Shown piece by piece: positions 8,200-16,964 of a stretch of 40,959 bases of DNA (positions are counted from its first letter, which is position 1; each line of letters opens with the position of its first letter). This stretch comes from a virus, in the IMG/VR virus record IMGVR_UViG_3300046006_005870, positions 1 through 40,959 of that record, one strand, 5' to 3'. A model generated the notes under the pieces. It was not told the DNA's origin. It ran no database searches and saw only the letters and a list, made by a program, of their open reading frames with translations. A program made the position numbers and the translations under genes.

Positions 8200-8820
8200 T
8201 CAGTCCCACATCATGGCAAACTTGGTTTCCGTGCAGCTCATGTAAACCACCCGCCTGCCAAACTGCCGGTTCACCTTTTCGATCTGCTCCACCATCGTGA
8301 TCCCAGCAGCATCACTGGTCACTTTCAGCACCGGCAGATAGATCGCACTCGGCGCACCCGTGGCGCTGAACCACGCCGTCACCGGACTCGGCAGGGATGA
8401 ACCGCTGGCCATCGCCGCACCCGTCACCGCCCCCGTGCCACTCAGCGTCACCGAGACCCACACATACAGCACCGACGAAGAACCCACCGTGAACGGCCCC
8501 GCCATCCCAGTTGGCACAATCAGATTCACCGTGCCACTGGTCAGACAGAACTGGAACGCCGTGCTTCCCGCAGGTGCCGAGCGGTAGCGCCACGGGTGAT
8601 CCGCAATCGGCGCACCCCGCGCCCGGTTGCGGGTTGAGATCGTCACCCCTGCAGGCCCGTTGCGAACCTGAATGCCCATGCCTCCGCGCACATGCTTCCC
8701 CGCCGCTGCTTCCTGTGCCAGAATCCCCAGCGCATTCATCCGCTCCGCCGTGATCGCCTCCTGCATCCGCATGCCCGGTGTCGTCTCACTCAGCGTTTGA
8801 GAAAATCGGTCAGCACTCAT
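8200..8820 (-). CDS. Putative tail protein
   Basis: This encodes 206 residues. The frame extends to 8868, but the ATG at 8820 lies 3 bases below the upstream gene's stop, so this start is taken. A helical N-terminus (MQEAITAERMNALGILAQEA) leads into Gly-rich beta sequence. That resembles the N-terminal attachment helix plus body of tail-fibre adaptor proteins. It lies between two other tail-tip candidates with almost no spacing, so it is co-transcribed. Function inferred from position only. Confidence 0.6.
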   Translation of the reverse strand: MSADRFSQTLSETTPGMRMQEAITAERMNALGILAQEAAAGKHVRGGMGIQVRNGPAGVTISTRNRARGAPIADHPWRYRSAPAGSTAFQFCLTSGTVNLIVPTGMAGPFTVGSSSVLYVWVSVTLSGTGAVTGAAMASGSSLPSPVTAWFSATGAPSAIYLPVLKVTSDAAGITMVEQIEKVNRQFGRRVVYMSCTETKFAMMWD

Positions 8821-8822
8821 GG

Positions 8823-9578
8823 TCAGTAAACATCCGTGTTCCAGCCCGCAGGCCCGCTCAACAGCCATTCCTTCTGCACTTCATAGACAATGCCGCTCCC
8901 ACCCGCAGGCGCACCGCGCCGCTTGTAGGTGAAGCCCATGTAGAGCCAGGTCCGCGCTCCCAATGAGCCCGGAAATCCTGGCAACGGCACACCACTGCTG
9001 GCAATTTTACCAAAGCCCGTGGCACTTGGCAGATTGTCACTCACATAAATCTGCCGGTAAGTCACCGTCGGTGCCAGAAACGATTCCAGTCCACCCATCG
9101 GATTGCGCCCACCACCCGTCAGCACAGGCGCAAACCGCTCAAACACGCACTTCACATTGCTGGTCCCGATCATGTTCGTATCCGGGTCAATGAAGATCGC
9201 CCCGTTCAGTGGTGCCGTGGGAGTGCCCGCCAGCGTGCTGGCAAAGAGTTGATGCGTTTCAATCGGCTGCTCCTGCATCGAGATCGTCAGCTCATACTGC
9301 GGCACATCGAACATCGCCGGTTCCGCACCCGCATAGCGGCAGTCAGCCCGCATACCTGTCGGAGTCTGCGTCAGCGTCCGGCTTTCCATCCACACATTGC
9401 TTGAAAGCGGATGCACTGTCCCGAGTCCCGGCAGGTAAGCCGCCAGCGCCACCCCAGGCACGCCCGACACTTCAAAGCTGGCCTCACCCTCACTCAAGCC
9501 GTTCTTTTTCTGCGTCAGCCGCACACTGTCAGGCAGCGTGCGCGCTGTATTGACCGGACCAAATGTTTTCAGAGCCAT
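8823..9578 (-). CDS. Putative distal tail/tail-tip protein
   Basis: This encodes 251 residues and is the first gene after the tape measure, where distal tail proteins normally lie. The sequence is beta-rich (FEVSGVPGVALAAYLPGLG, then ELTISMQEQPIETHQLF). A variant GTTGAC box (ATTGAC) lies 15 bases before the ATG. The opening MALKTFG resembles the MALKQFG opening of the tail-tube protein at 13216-13608, which may mean the two share a tube-type fold. No alignment was done beyond this. Confidence 0.58.
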   Translation of the reverse strand: MALKTFGPVNTARTLPDSVRLTQKKNGLSEGEASFEVSGVPGVALAAYLPGLGTVHPLSSNVWMESRTLTQTPTGMRADCRYAGAEPAMFDVPQYELTISMQEQPIETHQLFASTLAGTPTAPLNGAIFIDPDTNMIGTSNVKCVFERFAPVLTGGGRNPMGGLESFLAPTVTYRQIYVSDNLPSATGFGKIASSGVPLPGFPGSLGARTWLYMGFTYKRRGAPAGGSGIVYEVQKEWLLSGPAGWNTDVY

Positions 9579-9602
9579 ATCGCAGCGCCGGGTGTCAATG
9601 CC

Positions 9603-12452
9603 TCACCGCAGCTTCGCTTCATGCGCTTCCTGCTCCTCCACCGCCTTGATCAGCTTGTCCAGTCGATCCGTGATGGCCTTGATGTCGCCACCACCATACG
9701 TGCTGCCACCACCACCGATTCGCGCCATGCTGTCAGACACACTGCGTTCACCCATCGCCACCCCCAGCAGACTGCCCTGCCGATCCATCTCACGGCTCAT
9801 TCGGTTACGGTTAAACTCCGCCTGGGTCTGGCCTTTGGCCTCTTCATCCGTCAGGCCCGTGTCCATCAGCGCCTGCTCACGCGCCTTGCGTCCAGCCTCC
9901 TCACGCGCCAGCGCCGCCTTCTCCTCCATCTCCCGCATCTTGTCTCCGCGACCACCCAGCCGCGCCGCCTGTGCCCGCAGATCAAACCCGCCTGCCTTGA
10001 ACTCACCCGTGCGTTCCTGTTTGGCAATTTCCTTCTGTGTATTCAGCCGCAGTTGATCAATCTCCAGCAGCTTGCGCCGCGCTGCATAGATGCGTTCATC
10101 CATGCTCTCCGTGCGTGCCTGAATCTCCAGCCGCTGCCGCTCCGCATCCAGTGCCGCCTGCTCTGAGGCCAGTCGGCCATCCAGTCCCGCACCCGCCACC
10201 GTCACATCCAGCTCCGCATTCCGGCCCGCCGCATCCGCCGCCTTGCGTTCCCGTTCCGCCTGATCCCGTTTGGCAATCTCCTCCGGCCGGTTCATGATGT
10301 CTGCGCCAGTCTCAGCCTTACGCCGCTCCACCTCGGCCCGCATCGCCTGCGCTGTGCGTGGGTCCATCTTGGCCATGCCAGCAATCTCAGCAAGGCGCCG
10401 CCGGGTCTCCAGTTGATCCTCCAGTGCAATGGTCAACTCACGGACTTTTTGCGCCTTTTTACCATCTTTATCCTCTTCCAAAGTCGCCTCAGTCACCGCG
10501 TTTTGCGCCGCCTCAACATCTGCCTGCACGGCCACCCATTGATCCCAAATTTTGAGCTTTTCCTGCATCACGGCAATCTCGCTGCCACTGGCCTCTGCCT
10601 GCATCAGCACCGCCTTGGCCAGTTCAATTTCCTGAGTTTTTAACTCTGCCGCCCGCTGTGTCAGCATAGCATATCCCGTTGGATTCAATGCTTGTTTTTT
10701 TGGATCATCCAACCCACGACCACGGAAAGCCTCCTGCACTTCCTTTTGATCGGTTCGATTGCGCGCCAAAGCCGTTTGCGCCTCTGCCCCGCCCTCCGTA
10801 TAGCTCATCTGGCCGGCAATCTCACGCGCTGCCGCCTCCCGCCTGCGCAGCAGTTCATTGGCCTCCAGCTCACTGTCCGCAGCGCGGCCTTCGGGTGTCA
10901 TTTTGGCCCGGTTTGCTTCCCGTTCTGCCGCGGCATTGTTACGCCGGTTGCCTTTCAGTGCCGTCATGGTGTCCACCACATTTTGCGGTTGCTCCAGTCC
11001 AGCCCGATTGATCTTGTCCAGATAAGCCAAGTGCTCTTTGAGTGCCGTGATCTTGTCACGCGCCGCCTTTTGTTTTTTACCCTCGCCAGCAAGCGCAGCA
11101 TCCGCCTCCTGCTCATACGCTTCCCGCAGTTTGGCTAGCGTTTGCTGGTAGCCCAGGCTGAGTTCGTCCAGCGTTTTGATCGCTGCCGCCTGCGCTTGTA
11201 GTTGGGTGATCAGTGACCGCGTGGCCCCCTGATACTCACGCAGCGCCGCGCTGGTGCGTGCCGCTTTATCACGGATCATCATCAGGCCCGACCCCAGCAG
11301 CAGCAGCGCCGCCGCCAGCAGCACAAACGGCCCCGATGCCAATAGCAGCAGGCTCCGCCCCAGCGCCGTCACGCCCAAGCGCGCCACCAGCGCCGCCTTG
11401 CCCAGCGCCGCCACTCCACTCACCAGTTGGTAGATGCGCACCACACCCACGACACTGGCCAGACCCACAATCGCCACTGATAGCAGGGCCACCGCGCGCG
11501 CCACCACACTCATCACCACCTGCACAGGCTTCCAGCTCGTCACCATGGCCAGCGCCTTATCCTTGAACGTCGTGGCAATCGTGATCACACTGCCAAACGC
11601 CTGCCCCAAATCTGCCGCCACGGGTGTCAGGTTCTGCATGGTCTGCATCTGCGCCTGCATCGCCTCCTTCTGCCCTTCCAAGAAGTTCATGCTGAAACTC
11701 GCCTGCATCTGATCCTGTGCATCCGCCACGGCCTGCTGCATGCCTTCCAGCGTCCGGCTGGTGTAGTCCATCGTGCCCTTGCTGCGCTTGAGTTCCTGCT
11801 CGACCACTCCCCACACTTCGGCAAATCCAGCCCCACTGGCCTGTAACTGCTCAAGCCGGGTGCGCGCCGCCCCGCTCACCACTCCGAGTTCCGCCAGTCG
11901 AAACAGCACTTCCCCCACTGGCCGACCCGCTGCCAGTCCATCATAGAGACGGCCCACATAAATGGACATCTGTTCAAAATCGGTGCCCGCCTGTGCCGCG
12001 GCATCCCCCACCTGAGTCATCATCTCCTTGGTGCTCAGCGCACCACGGCCCAGGCTTTCCATCACCCGATTGCCCGCCACCACATCCTTCATGGAGAACG
12101 GCGTCTTGACACTGAATGCCTGCATCTCACGCACCCGTTGTTTGGCGGCATCCAACCCTTTCAACATCACCCGCAGTTGGTTCTGCACCTTTTCCATGCT
12201 GGCAGCACTGGCCACCCCCATGCTGGCAAAGCCCTTGGTCAGTGAAAACACACCCTTGAGCGCCCCGTAAGCCATACCGGCCACCAAGGACAACGGCCCC
12301 AGCACCTTATGCGCCAGCGCCTGCCCAAGACCAGCCATCGCCGCCTCGGCCTTGCTGCCACCCAGCGCCAGTGTCACCAGCGCCGCTCCGCCGCCCTCGA
12401 TCGCTGAGGCTTTATTGCTGTTGACCAGATTGCGCAGATTCGGGAGTGCCAT
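9603..12452 (-). CDS. Tape measure protein
   Basis: This encodes 949 residues. The ATG at 12452 is chosen because a GTTGAC box sits exactly 14 bases upstream; a TTG at 12458 is the alternative. Residues about 85-290 form the helical region seen in phage tape measures. Two strongly hydrophobic stretches lie at about 310-345 and 365-393, expected for a protein that enters the host membrane. The rest is long Ala/Glu/Arg/Gln coiled coil. By the usual 1.5 angstrom per residue, the tail would be about 140 nm. It overlaps the chaperone candidate by 41 bases. It sets tail length and is ejected with DNA. Confidence 0.92.
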   Translation of the reverse strand: MALPNLRNLVNSNKASAIEGGGAALVTLALGGSKAEAAMAGLGQALAHKVLGPLSLVAGMAYGALKGVFSLTKGFASMGVASAASMEKVQNQLRVMLKGLDAAKQRVREMQAFSVKTPFSMKDVVAGNRVMESLGRGALSTKEMMTQVGDAAAQAGTDFEQMSIYVGRLYDGLAAGRPVGEVLFRLAELGVVSGAARTRLEQLQASGAGFAEVWGVVEQELKRSKGTMDYTSRTLEGMQQAVADAQDQMQASFSMNFLEGQKEAMQAQMQTMQNLTPVAADLGQAFGSVITIATTFKDKALAMVTSWKPVQVVMSVVARAVALLSVAIVGLASVVGVVRIYQLVSGVAALGKAALVARLGVTALGRSLLLLASGPFVLLAAALLLLGSGLMMIRDKAARTSAALREYQGATRSLITQLQAQAAAIKTLDELSLGYQQTLAKLREAYEQEADAALAGEGKKQKAARDKITALKEHLAYLDKINRAGLEQPQNVVDTMTALKGNRRNNAAAEREANRAKMTPEGRAADSELEANELLRRREAAAREIAGQMSYTEGGAEAQTALARNRTDQKEVQEAFRGRGLDDPKKQALNPTGYAMLTQRAAELKTQEIELAKAVLMQAEASGSEIAVMQEKLKIWDQWVAVQADVEAAQNAVTEATLEEDKDGKKAQKVRELTIALEDQLETRRRLAEIAGMAKMDPRTAQAMRAEVERRKAETGADIMNRPEEIAKRDQAERERKAADAAGRNAELDVTVAGAGLDGRLASEQAALDAERQRLEIQARTESMDERIYAARRKLLEIDQLRLNTQKEIAKQERTGEFKAGGFDLRAQAARLGGRGDKMREMEEKAALAREEAGRKAREQALMDTGLTDEEAKGQTQAEFNRNRMSREMDRQGSLLGVAMGERSVSDSMARIGGGGSTYGGGDIKAITDRLDKLIKAVEEQEAHEAKLR

Positions 12453-13131
12453 GCACAACCCTCTGCGTCAACGCCCGCATTCGCCGCGCCCGTTGAGCCA
12501 TCACCTCGATGCTTGATGGCGCAGGGTCAGTCATGGCCCGCGCTGCCTCCGCTTTGCGCATCAACTCACGGTCTTCCGTGGTGATGAATTTCCGTCCGCC
12601 TTCCCGGCTGGCCAGCGTCTCCTGCAGCCAGCCAATCAGTGAAGCAGGCCACACGCCCACCACCTCACGGTGCGGGAATCCAGCCTCCACCATCGCTGCC
12701 CAGCTATCCAGAAACGCTGGCGCATCCCGCTTTTCAGAGGCCCCGGCCGCCGCCTGCTCACGCACCATCATCTCCGGCGCTTTCAGCGTGGCCTCGGCAT
12801 AACTCGTCATGATGCCCCACTGCTCCGGCAGTGCCCGCCACCAGCGCAGCAGCACCAAAGTGAACCGAGCCCGCTCCCATATCTGCCACCACCCCTTCCG
12901 CCTGCGCGTCAGCCAGCGCCCTGCACGCCACGGGTCCATGCTGCAAATCCGCGCCGCCAGATCCAGCTCCGGCAAGTTCATCTTCCCGCCTGTCACCACC
13001 CCACTGTTGATCATGCGCAGCAGTTCAATGTGCAGCAGCGTCAGCGGTCGCAGACGATGCCCCAGCACACGCCAGTCACCGCCCCCACACCAGGCCAGCA
13101 GCACTTCATCAAGTTCAGGATGTTTACTCAT
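12412..13131 (-). CDS. Putative tail assembly chaperone
   Basis: This encodes 239 residues, predicted mostly helical. Trp is unusually common between residues 65 and 110 (WRAGRWLTRRRKGWWQIWE). It lies between the tail-tube and tape-measure genes, the fixed place of tail assembly chaperones, and overlaps the tape measure by 41 bases. No second frame or slippery heptamer for the usual programmed frameshift is apparent, so this may be a single-product version. A GTTGAC box lies 14 bases before the ATG. Confidence 0.6.
   Translation of the reverse strand: MSKHPELDEVLLAWCGGGDWRVLGHRLRPLTLLHIELLRMINSGVVTGGKMNLPELDLAARICSMDPWRAGRWLTRRRKGWWQIWERARFTLVLLRWWRALPEQWGIMTSYAEATLKAPEMMVREQAAAGASEKRDAPAFLDSWAAMVEAGFPHREVVGVWPASLIGWLQETLASREGGRKFITTEDRELMRKAEAARAMTDPAPSSIEVMAQRARRMRALTQRVVHGTPESAQSGQQQ
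12467..12472 (-). promoter_or_regulatory. GTTGAC box before tape measure start
   Basis: GTTGAC on the minus strand with 14 bases to the ATG at 12452. It decides that start over the in-frame TTG. Confidence 0.5.
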
Positions 13132-13151
13132 GCAGCACCCGCGCCGTCAAC

Positions 13152-13182
13152 AAAAAGGCCGGGGGAACCACCCCCGGCCTTT
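13152..13182 (-). terminator. Rho-independent terminator after tail-tube gene
   Basis: A perfect 12-bp stem (AAAGGCCGGGGG, loop of 5, CCCCCGGCCTTT) is followed on the minus strand by a T tract. It lies 34 bases after the tail-tube stop and should raise tail-tube transcript relative to downstream genes, with read-through into them. Confidence 0.85.
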
Positions 13183-13215
13183 AACCCTTGCTGTTCATCC
13201 TGCCAAGCAGCCCCG

Positions 13216-13608
13216 TTAGGCCACAATCGTCGTGCCAGCCTGATCCGTGATCTGGCTGTAGCTCACTCCCGTGACGCTCCCAGTCTGGAAGTCATCCTTC
13301 TTCACCCCCAGCTCACGGCCGGAAATGATGAGCACAAAAGTCTTGTAAACAAACGTCTGGCCGATCGCCGCTTCAAACAGGGCGGCATTGCTGATGTAGC
13401 CATTGAGCGTGAAGCTTTTCTTGCCCTGAGTGTCCAGCGTGAAGGCCACGGCGCGGTTGTAAATGTCCTTGCCCTCCGCCTCGACTTCGGGAGCCACCTG
13501 CATCGTCAGGTCTTGCGGGGTCAGCCCGATTGTTGCTGCGATTGCTGCAGCCTCACCATCGGTGAAGCCATAGACGTAACCCTGATTGCCAAATTGTTTG
13601 AGAGCCAT
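13216..13608 (-). CDS. Major tail tube protein
   Basis: This encodes 130 residues. It is small, beta-rich and lacks membrane segments. It has a central DIYNRAVAFTLDTQGKKSF region and a flexible C-terminus. It is followed by a strong terminator, as expected for the second most abundant virion protein. It lies between the tail terminator-like gene and the chaperone candidate, the canonical slot for a siphovirus tail tube. A GTTGAC box lies exactly 14 bases before the ATG. The family assignment rests on size, place and terminator. Confidence 0.72.
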   Translation of the reverse strand: MALKQFGNQGYVYGFTDGEAAAIAATIGLTPQDLTMQVAPEVEAEGKDIYNRAVAFTLDTQGKKSFTLNGYISNAALFEAAIGQTFVYKTFVLIISGRELGVKKDDFQTGSVTGVSYSQITDQAGTTIVA

Positions 13609-13629
13609 ATCCAGCGCACCCTGTCAACA

Positions 13630-14082
13630 TCACAGCTCCACATCCGGTGTATACACCGCTCCGCCTTCTTGTTTTTCCAGCACCCCGCAGCCCACATTGA
13701 GTTCCATCAGCACCCCGATCTCATGCGCCGTGTTTGCCGTGGTCGTTTGCAGCACCGTCAGGCCATAGACCCGCACGCCATGATCTTCATCCTCCGCTGG
13801 CCGCGGCAGGGACTCCAGTGCCAGGCGCACCGCCTGCACGATCTCACCATGCCGCTCACCGGATTCTTCATCCAGCGCATGCGTCACCAGCAGGTAAACC
13901 TTGACGTAAAACACCCCGCTTTCAGGCGTTGTTTCCCGCGCTTCATCCGCTTGGATCAGCGCATACGGCGGATCGCCCTCCGCATTTTGCTGGCTCAGCA
14001 GCCAGCGCATTTCCGGCACACGGGCAGACAGCTCCGCCCCCAGCATCAGTTCCACCCGTTGTTCGATAGTCGTCGTCGCCAT
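13630..14082 (-). CDS. Putative tail terminator / minor tail protein
   Basis: This encodes 150 residues. An N-terminal helix (EQRVELMLGAEL) is followed by strands with a conserved-looking FYVKVYLLVTHAL core and a later helix EIVQAVRLALESLP. This order resembles tail terminator proteins of lambda gpU type. It lies directly before the tail tube gene. The upstream stop TGA is inside its GTTGAC box, which is 14 bases before the ATG. Confidence 0.62.
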   Translation of the reverse strand: MATTTIEQRVELMLGAELSARVPEMRWLLSQQNAEGDPPYALIQADEARETTPESGVFYVKVYLLVTHALDEESGERHGEIVQAVRLALESLPRPAEDEDHGVRVYGLTVLQTTTANTAHEIGVLMELNVGCGVLEKQEGGAVYTPDVEL

Positions 14083-14097
14083 GCAGCACCGCCGCCG

Positions 14098-14439
14098 TCA
14101 ACGATCACCCACCGGCCCGCAATCAAGCTGCACGCCAGCACCACCCAGATCGATCACCCGCAGCACCCGTGCACGCCGCGTGCCACGCAGCACCACCTTG
14201 CCCTTGAGCCGTTCCGCCGCACCGTCATCAGGGTAACATTCAGTAACTTGTAACCGAGTGAGAAACACCTGAAACAGCACCCCGCTGTTCACCACCATCG
14301 GCCCCTGATGGGTCGGGCTGGACTCCACTTCACTCACCACCGCCGTCAGCGCCACATCACCCAACGTAATGGCCTCCCCCATCTGATTCACCGCAGCCTC
14401 TGTCTCAAGAGTCCACGCTGCATCAAAGGGAGAGGCCAT
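14098..14439 (-). CDS. Putative head-tail connector (neck) protein
   Basis: This encodes 113 residues, mostly beta (VALTAVVSEVES, LFQVFLTRLQVTE, KVVLRGTRRARVLRVIDLGG), of the size of lambda FII-type neck proteins. It is encoded immediately before the tail terminator candidate, as expected of a head-tail joining protein. It is joined to the next gene by a stop/box overlap. The family is inferred from size, secondary structure and place. Confidence 0.55.
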   Translation of the reverse strand: MASPFDAAWTLETEAAVNQMGEAITLGDVALTAVVSEVESSPTHQGPMVVNSGVLFQVFLTRLQVTECYPDDGAAERLKGKVVLRGTRRARVLRVIDLGGAGVQLDCGPVGDR

Positions 14440-14462
14440 GCCGGGAGAAGAAGAAAATCAGG

Positions 14463-14882
14463 TTAGGCCACCGAGCCACCTGCCAGCACACTGTAATTGA
14501 GTGTGGTCGCACTCAGCGCCACTCCGATCACGATCACTGCGTCACCGGAGGAAGCTGGAGCCACCACCACCTTGCCCGGTGTTTCACCGAGCACCAGGAT
14601 GTCACCGGCAGCCATGACCACCGTTGTGGTGGCACCCGTGGTCAGCACCGGATCTTTGGAAACCACAATCAGGGACTGACCAACAGCAGCGGCATTCATG
14701 GCCATGCCATAAACGACCTTGGCAGCAGCAGCGCCATTGGCGTCTGACAACCAGAACAGGCCCGTGGTTTCAGCGCGGTAAACCTGATCACCAGCGGCAA
14801 TCGCTTCACCCGCCACACCGATAACCTTAGTGGCGGCAGTGCTTGGTTTGAGTCCAGTGGAAGAAAAAACAGGAGATGCCAT
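14463..14882 (-). CDS. Capsid decoration-like protein (short paralogue)
   Basis: This encodes 139 residues, Ala/Gly/Val-rich and beta-type, with the opening (F-S-x-x-G-L-K-P-S) and core (W-x-S-D-A-N-G-A-A-A) of DUF2190-like decoration proteins. Its whole length aligns with the first ~135 residues of the neighbouring 14935-16413 product, so the two arose by duplication. DUF2190-type proteins decorate heads or stabilise virions. A GTTGAC sequence lies 36 bases or more upstream, outside the usual spacing. Confidence 0.6.
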   Translation of the reverse strand: MASPVFSSTGLKPSTAATKVIGVAGEAIAAGDQVYRAETTGLFWLSDANGAAAAKVVYGMAMNAAAVGQSLIVVSKDPVLTTGATTTVVMAAGDILVLGETPGKVVVAPASSGDAVIVIGVALSATTLNYSVLAGGSVA

Positions 14883-14934
14883 AATGAGTGATTAAAAGAG
14901 AGTTGACTGTTCCCCTCGCTCCCCCTGTCAACGC

Positions 14935-16413
14935 TTAGACCAGTGATCCAGCCGTGCCCGACCCATTGGTGCCACCCGATGCGCCAGCATTGGCATAAGC
15001 CGTGCCCGCTGTGCCAGCCGTTCCATTGGCTCCACCCAGAGCACCGTCACCACCTAATCCCAGACCTCCTGCCGTCGCTGTTCCAGCAGAGCCGGGAGTC
15101 CCGCTGATTCCACCTGCACCACCTGCATACGAAGCGATGGCTGATCCCGCCCAGGCTCCCAGATCAATGTCACCACCATCACCACCACGACCACCCGTGC
15201 CACCCGCACCACCATTGGCATACGCATTACCGCCATTGCCGCCATTGCCACCCACTTCCGGAGCCATGCTGTTGTTTGAGTCACCCCCACGGCCACCGAA
15301 CCCGCCAAGCGCACTGCCGCCATTGCCGCCAATCCCGCCATCACCACCCGGACCACCCACCGCTGTGATGTATGACACTGAGCCAGCACCCGCCAGCGTC
15401 ACATCCCACGCCCGGTTCCCGGTGCTGCCAACACTCCCAGCCGCCCCACTGGCATACGCCATATCTCCATCGTATCCATTCATTGGCGGAGAATTTGGCG
15501 GCGGGGAAAAGCCTGCATCCGCATTCACAGTCCCTCCATGCGCCCCATTGCCGCCTGGCGTGTAACTGCCACTGCCACTCACCTGCAAGAGTCCGATCAC
15601 CGTCTCGGCATCTCCCGTGATCGTGCCTGCTGAATCCGCGCCACCCCCGACATGCCCCACCTTGACCAGCGCAGTGATACTCACATGATTCAGCGTCAGC
15701 AGCGCATCCGGCTGGCTGCCAAAGCTCACCTCTCCCAGCGACACTACGCCTGTGTCATGACTGCGGATCGTCAGCCCTGCCGTCAGCAGCGTGTCCAGAC
15801 TGGCGCTGGAACTCAAAACACCATCCCCGCCAACTCCTCCCAGACATCGGATCGTCGTCGTTTGCCCAGGATAGGCCGCCGCCAGTGCGCCCACTGCCGC
15901 CGCCAGCGTCAAATAAGGCTGGTCCAGATACCCCAGCGTCCCGCCACTGTCATTACCGCCACTGGCCACAAACGCCGTGCGGGTGTAAAACGTGCCCGCC
16001 GCCGTCTCCCCGCCAGCCAGCGGCTTGAAATGGATCTCCGTGCTTGAGTTGGCCACCGCCACCACCACCGCCGTGCTGGAAGAGACCGCCGACCCGATTT
16101 TCAGCACGCCCGCCGCTGTGCTCAGCACCAGAATGGAGCCCGCCGCGATCACCTCGCCCGTGGTCAGGCCCGTGCGCAGGTGAGGATCTTCCTGCACCAC
16201 CAGCAGACTCTGGCCCACCACGGCCGCATTCAGCGCCAGCCCATGCACCACCCGCTTGGCCGCCGCGCCATTGGCATCCGACTGCCACCACCGCTCCGTC
16301 TCCGGCACGCAGTAAACAGCAGCCCCATAGGCCACCGTCTCACCAGCAATACCCACCACCTTCCGTGCTCCAGCACTCGGTTTCAGGCCGGACGCAGAAA
16401 AGACAATAGCCAT
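14935..16413 (-). CDS. Decoration domain fused to beta-helix and Gly-rich tail
   Basis: This encodes 492 residues in three parts. Residues 1-135 are a paralogue of the neighbouring 139-residue protein. Residues about 140-290 look like the start of a right-handed beta-helix (GGNDSGGTLGYLDQPYLTLA, as in pectate-lyase-like folds). From about 300 the sequence is dominated by GGxGG and NGGNGGN repeats up to the end, like a PGRS or collagen-like stalk. It probably displays an adhesive or surface-binding fibre on the head. Low complexity is visible in the DNA as runs of CCACC and GCCGCC. Confidence 0.62.
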   Translation of the reverse strand: MAIVFSASGLKPSAGARKVVGIAGETVAYGAAVYCVPETERWWQSDANGAAAKRVVHGLALNAAVVGQSLLVVQEDPHLRTGLTTGEVIAAGSILVLSTAAGVLKIGSAVSSSTAVVVAVANSSTEIHFKPLAGGETAAGTFYTRTAFVASGGNDSGGTLGYLDQPYLTLAAAVGALAAAYPGQTTTIRCLGGVGGDGVLSSSASLDTLLTAGLTIRSHDTGVVSLGEVSFGSQPDALLTLNHVSITALVKVGHVGGGADSAGTITGDAETVIGLLQVSGSGSYTPGGNGAHGGTVNADAGFSPPPNSPPMNGYDGDMAYASGAAGSVGSTGNRAWDVTLAGAGSVSYITAVGGPGGDGGIGGNGGSALGGFGGRGGDSNNSMAPEVGGNGGNGGNAYANGGAGGTGGRGGDGGDIDLGAWAGSAIASYAGGAGGISGTPGSAGTATAGGLGLGGDGALGGANGTAGTAGTAYANAGASGGTNGSGTAGSLV

Positions 16414-16416
16414 GGC

Positions 16417-16677
16417 TCAGGGTTTGGTAGCGCCCGAAGCCTCAGAAGTCTTCTCAGCATCACGGGCCGAGATGAAACCGATCCCACCCAGCAGCTCCGC
16501 CTTCGCCAGCATGATCTGGGCCGCATCGATCTCCGCCGTGCCATTGGCCACCGCCGCCGCCTGATCCACCAGGACCAGGGAGGCATGCAGGATCATGCCA
16601 ATACCCACCAGCGTGGTGTTGTGATTGGCCAGCGCAGCGCGCAGGTATTTCGTCAGATAATTGAGCAGGAATTGCAT
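16417..16677 (-). CDS. Small membrane protein (holin candidate)
   Basis: This encodes 86 residues. An amphipathic basic N-terminus (NYLTKYLRAALANHN) leads into one hydrophobic span (LVGIGMILHASLVLV, about 23-37), then an acidic helix and a second weak span (AELLGGIGFI). It sits beside a lipoprotein and another membrane protein, forming a lysis-like group. Holin is inferred from size and neighbours. Confidence 0.5.
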   Translation of the reverse strand: MQFLLNYLTKYLRAALANHNTTLVGIGMILHASLVLVDQAAAVANGTAEIDAAQIMLAKAELLGGIGFISARDAEKTSEASGATKP

Positions 16678-16703
16678 GATTTTGAGATTGTGTTTTTGAG
16701 TGA

Positions 16704-16949
16704 CTATTTACTGACCGTTACATTCTTCACCGCTTTGGCCGACCTATTGGCAGCCTGTGTCCGGCGCACATCGTCCTTGATGATTTCAGCGGCAGCCACG
16801 CTGTCTGTGCCGATTCGCAGCAGATCCATCAGCGAAAGGTTGCCCTCGCGCAGTGTCCAGTCATTCAGCTTGCCCATACTGCATCCGCTTAGCAGTCCCA
16901 CCACCAACATTAGAACAGCCACTGTCCGCAGGAGAAGTTTGTTTTTCAT
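16704..16949 (-). CDS. Small lipoprotein (spanin-like candidate)
   Basis: This encodes 81 residues with a classic lipoprotein signal: Lys start, hydrophobic core and lipobox LLSGC with Cys at position 23. The mature part is about 58 residues, helical and charged. Lipoproteins of this size next to holin-like genes are often outer-membrane spanin components, but the Pro-rich feature of Rz1 is absent, so the call is tentative. GTTGAC lies exactly 14 bases before the ATG, with the upstream gene's TGA inside it. Confidence 0.6.
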   Translation of the reverse strand: MKNKLLLRTVAVLMLVVGLLSGCSMGKLNDWTLREGNLSLMDLLRIGTDSVAAAEIIKDDVRRTQAANRSAKAVKNVTVSK

Positions 16950-16964
16950 TCCTGCCGCCCAGCG

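Noticed and set aside
12412-12452. Programmed frameshift in the chaperone
   Set aside because: No slippery heptamer and no second long frame was found in the overlap; the two genes simply overlap.
12670-14253. 527-codon plus-strand open frame
   Set aside because: It runs antisense across the chaperone, tail-tube and terminator-protein genes; it is His/Arg/Pro-rich with no domain, as expected for the complement of GC-rich coding DNA.
14960-15560. CRISPR-like or direct-repeat array
   Set aside because: The repeating CCACC/GCCGCC pattern is codon-level Gly-rich repeat coding for GGxGG, without regular spacers.
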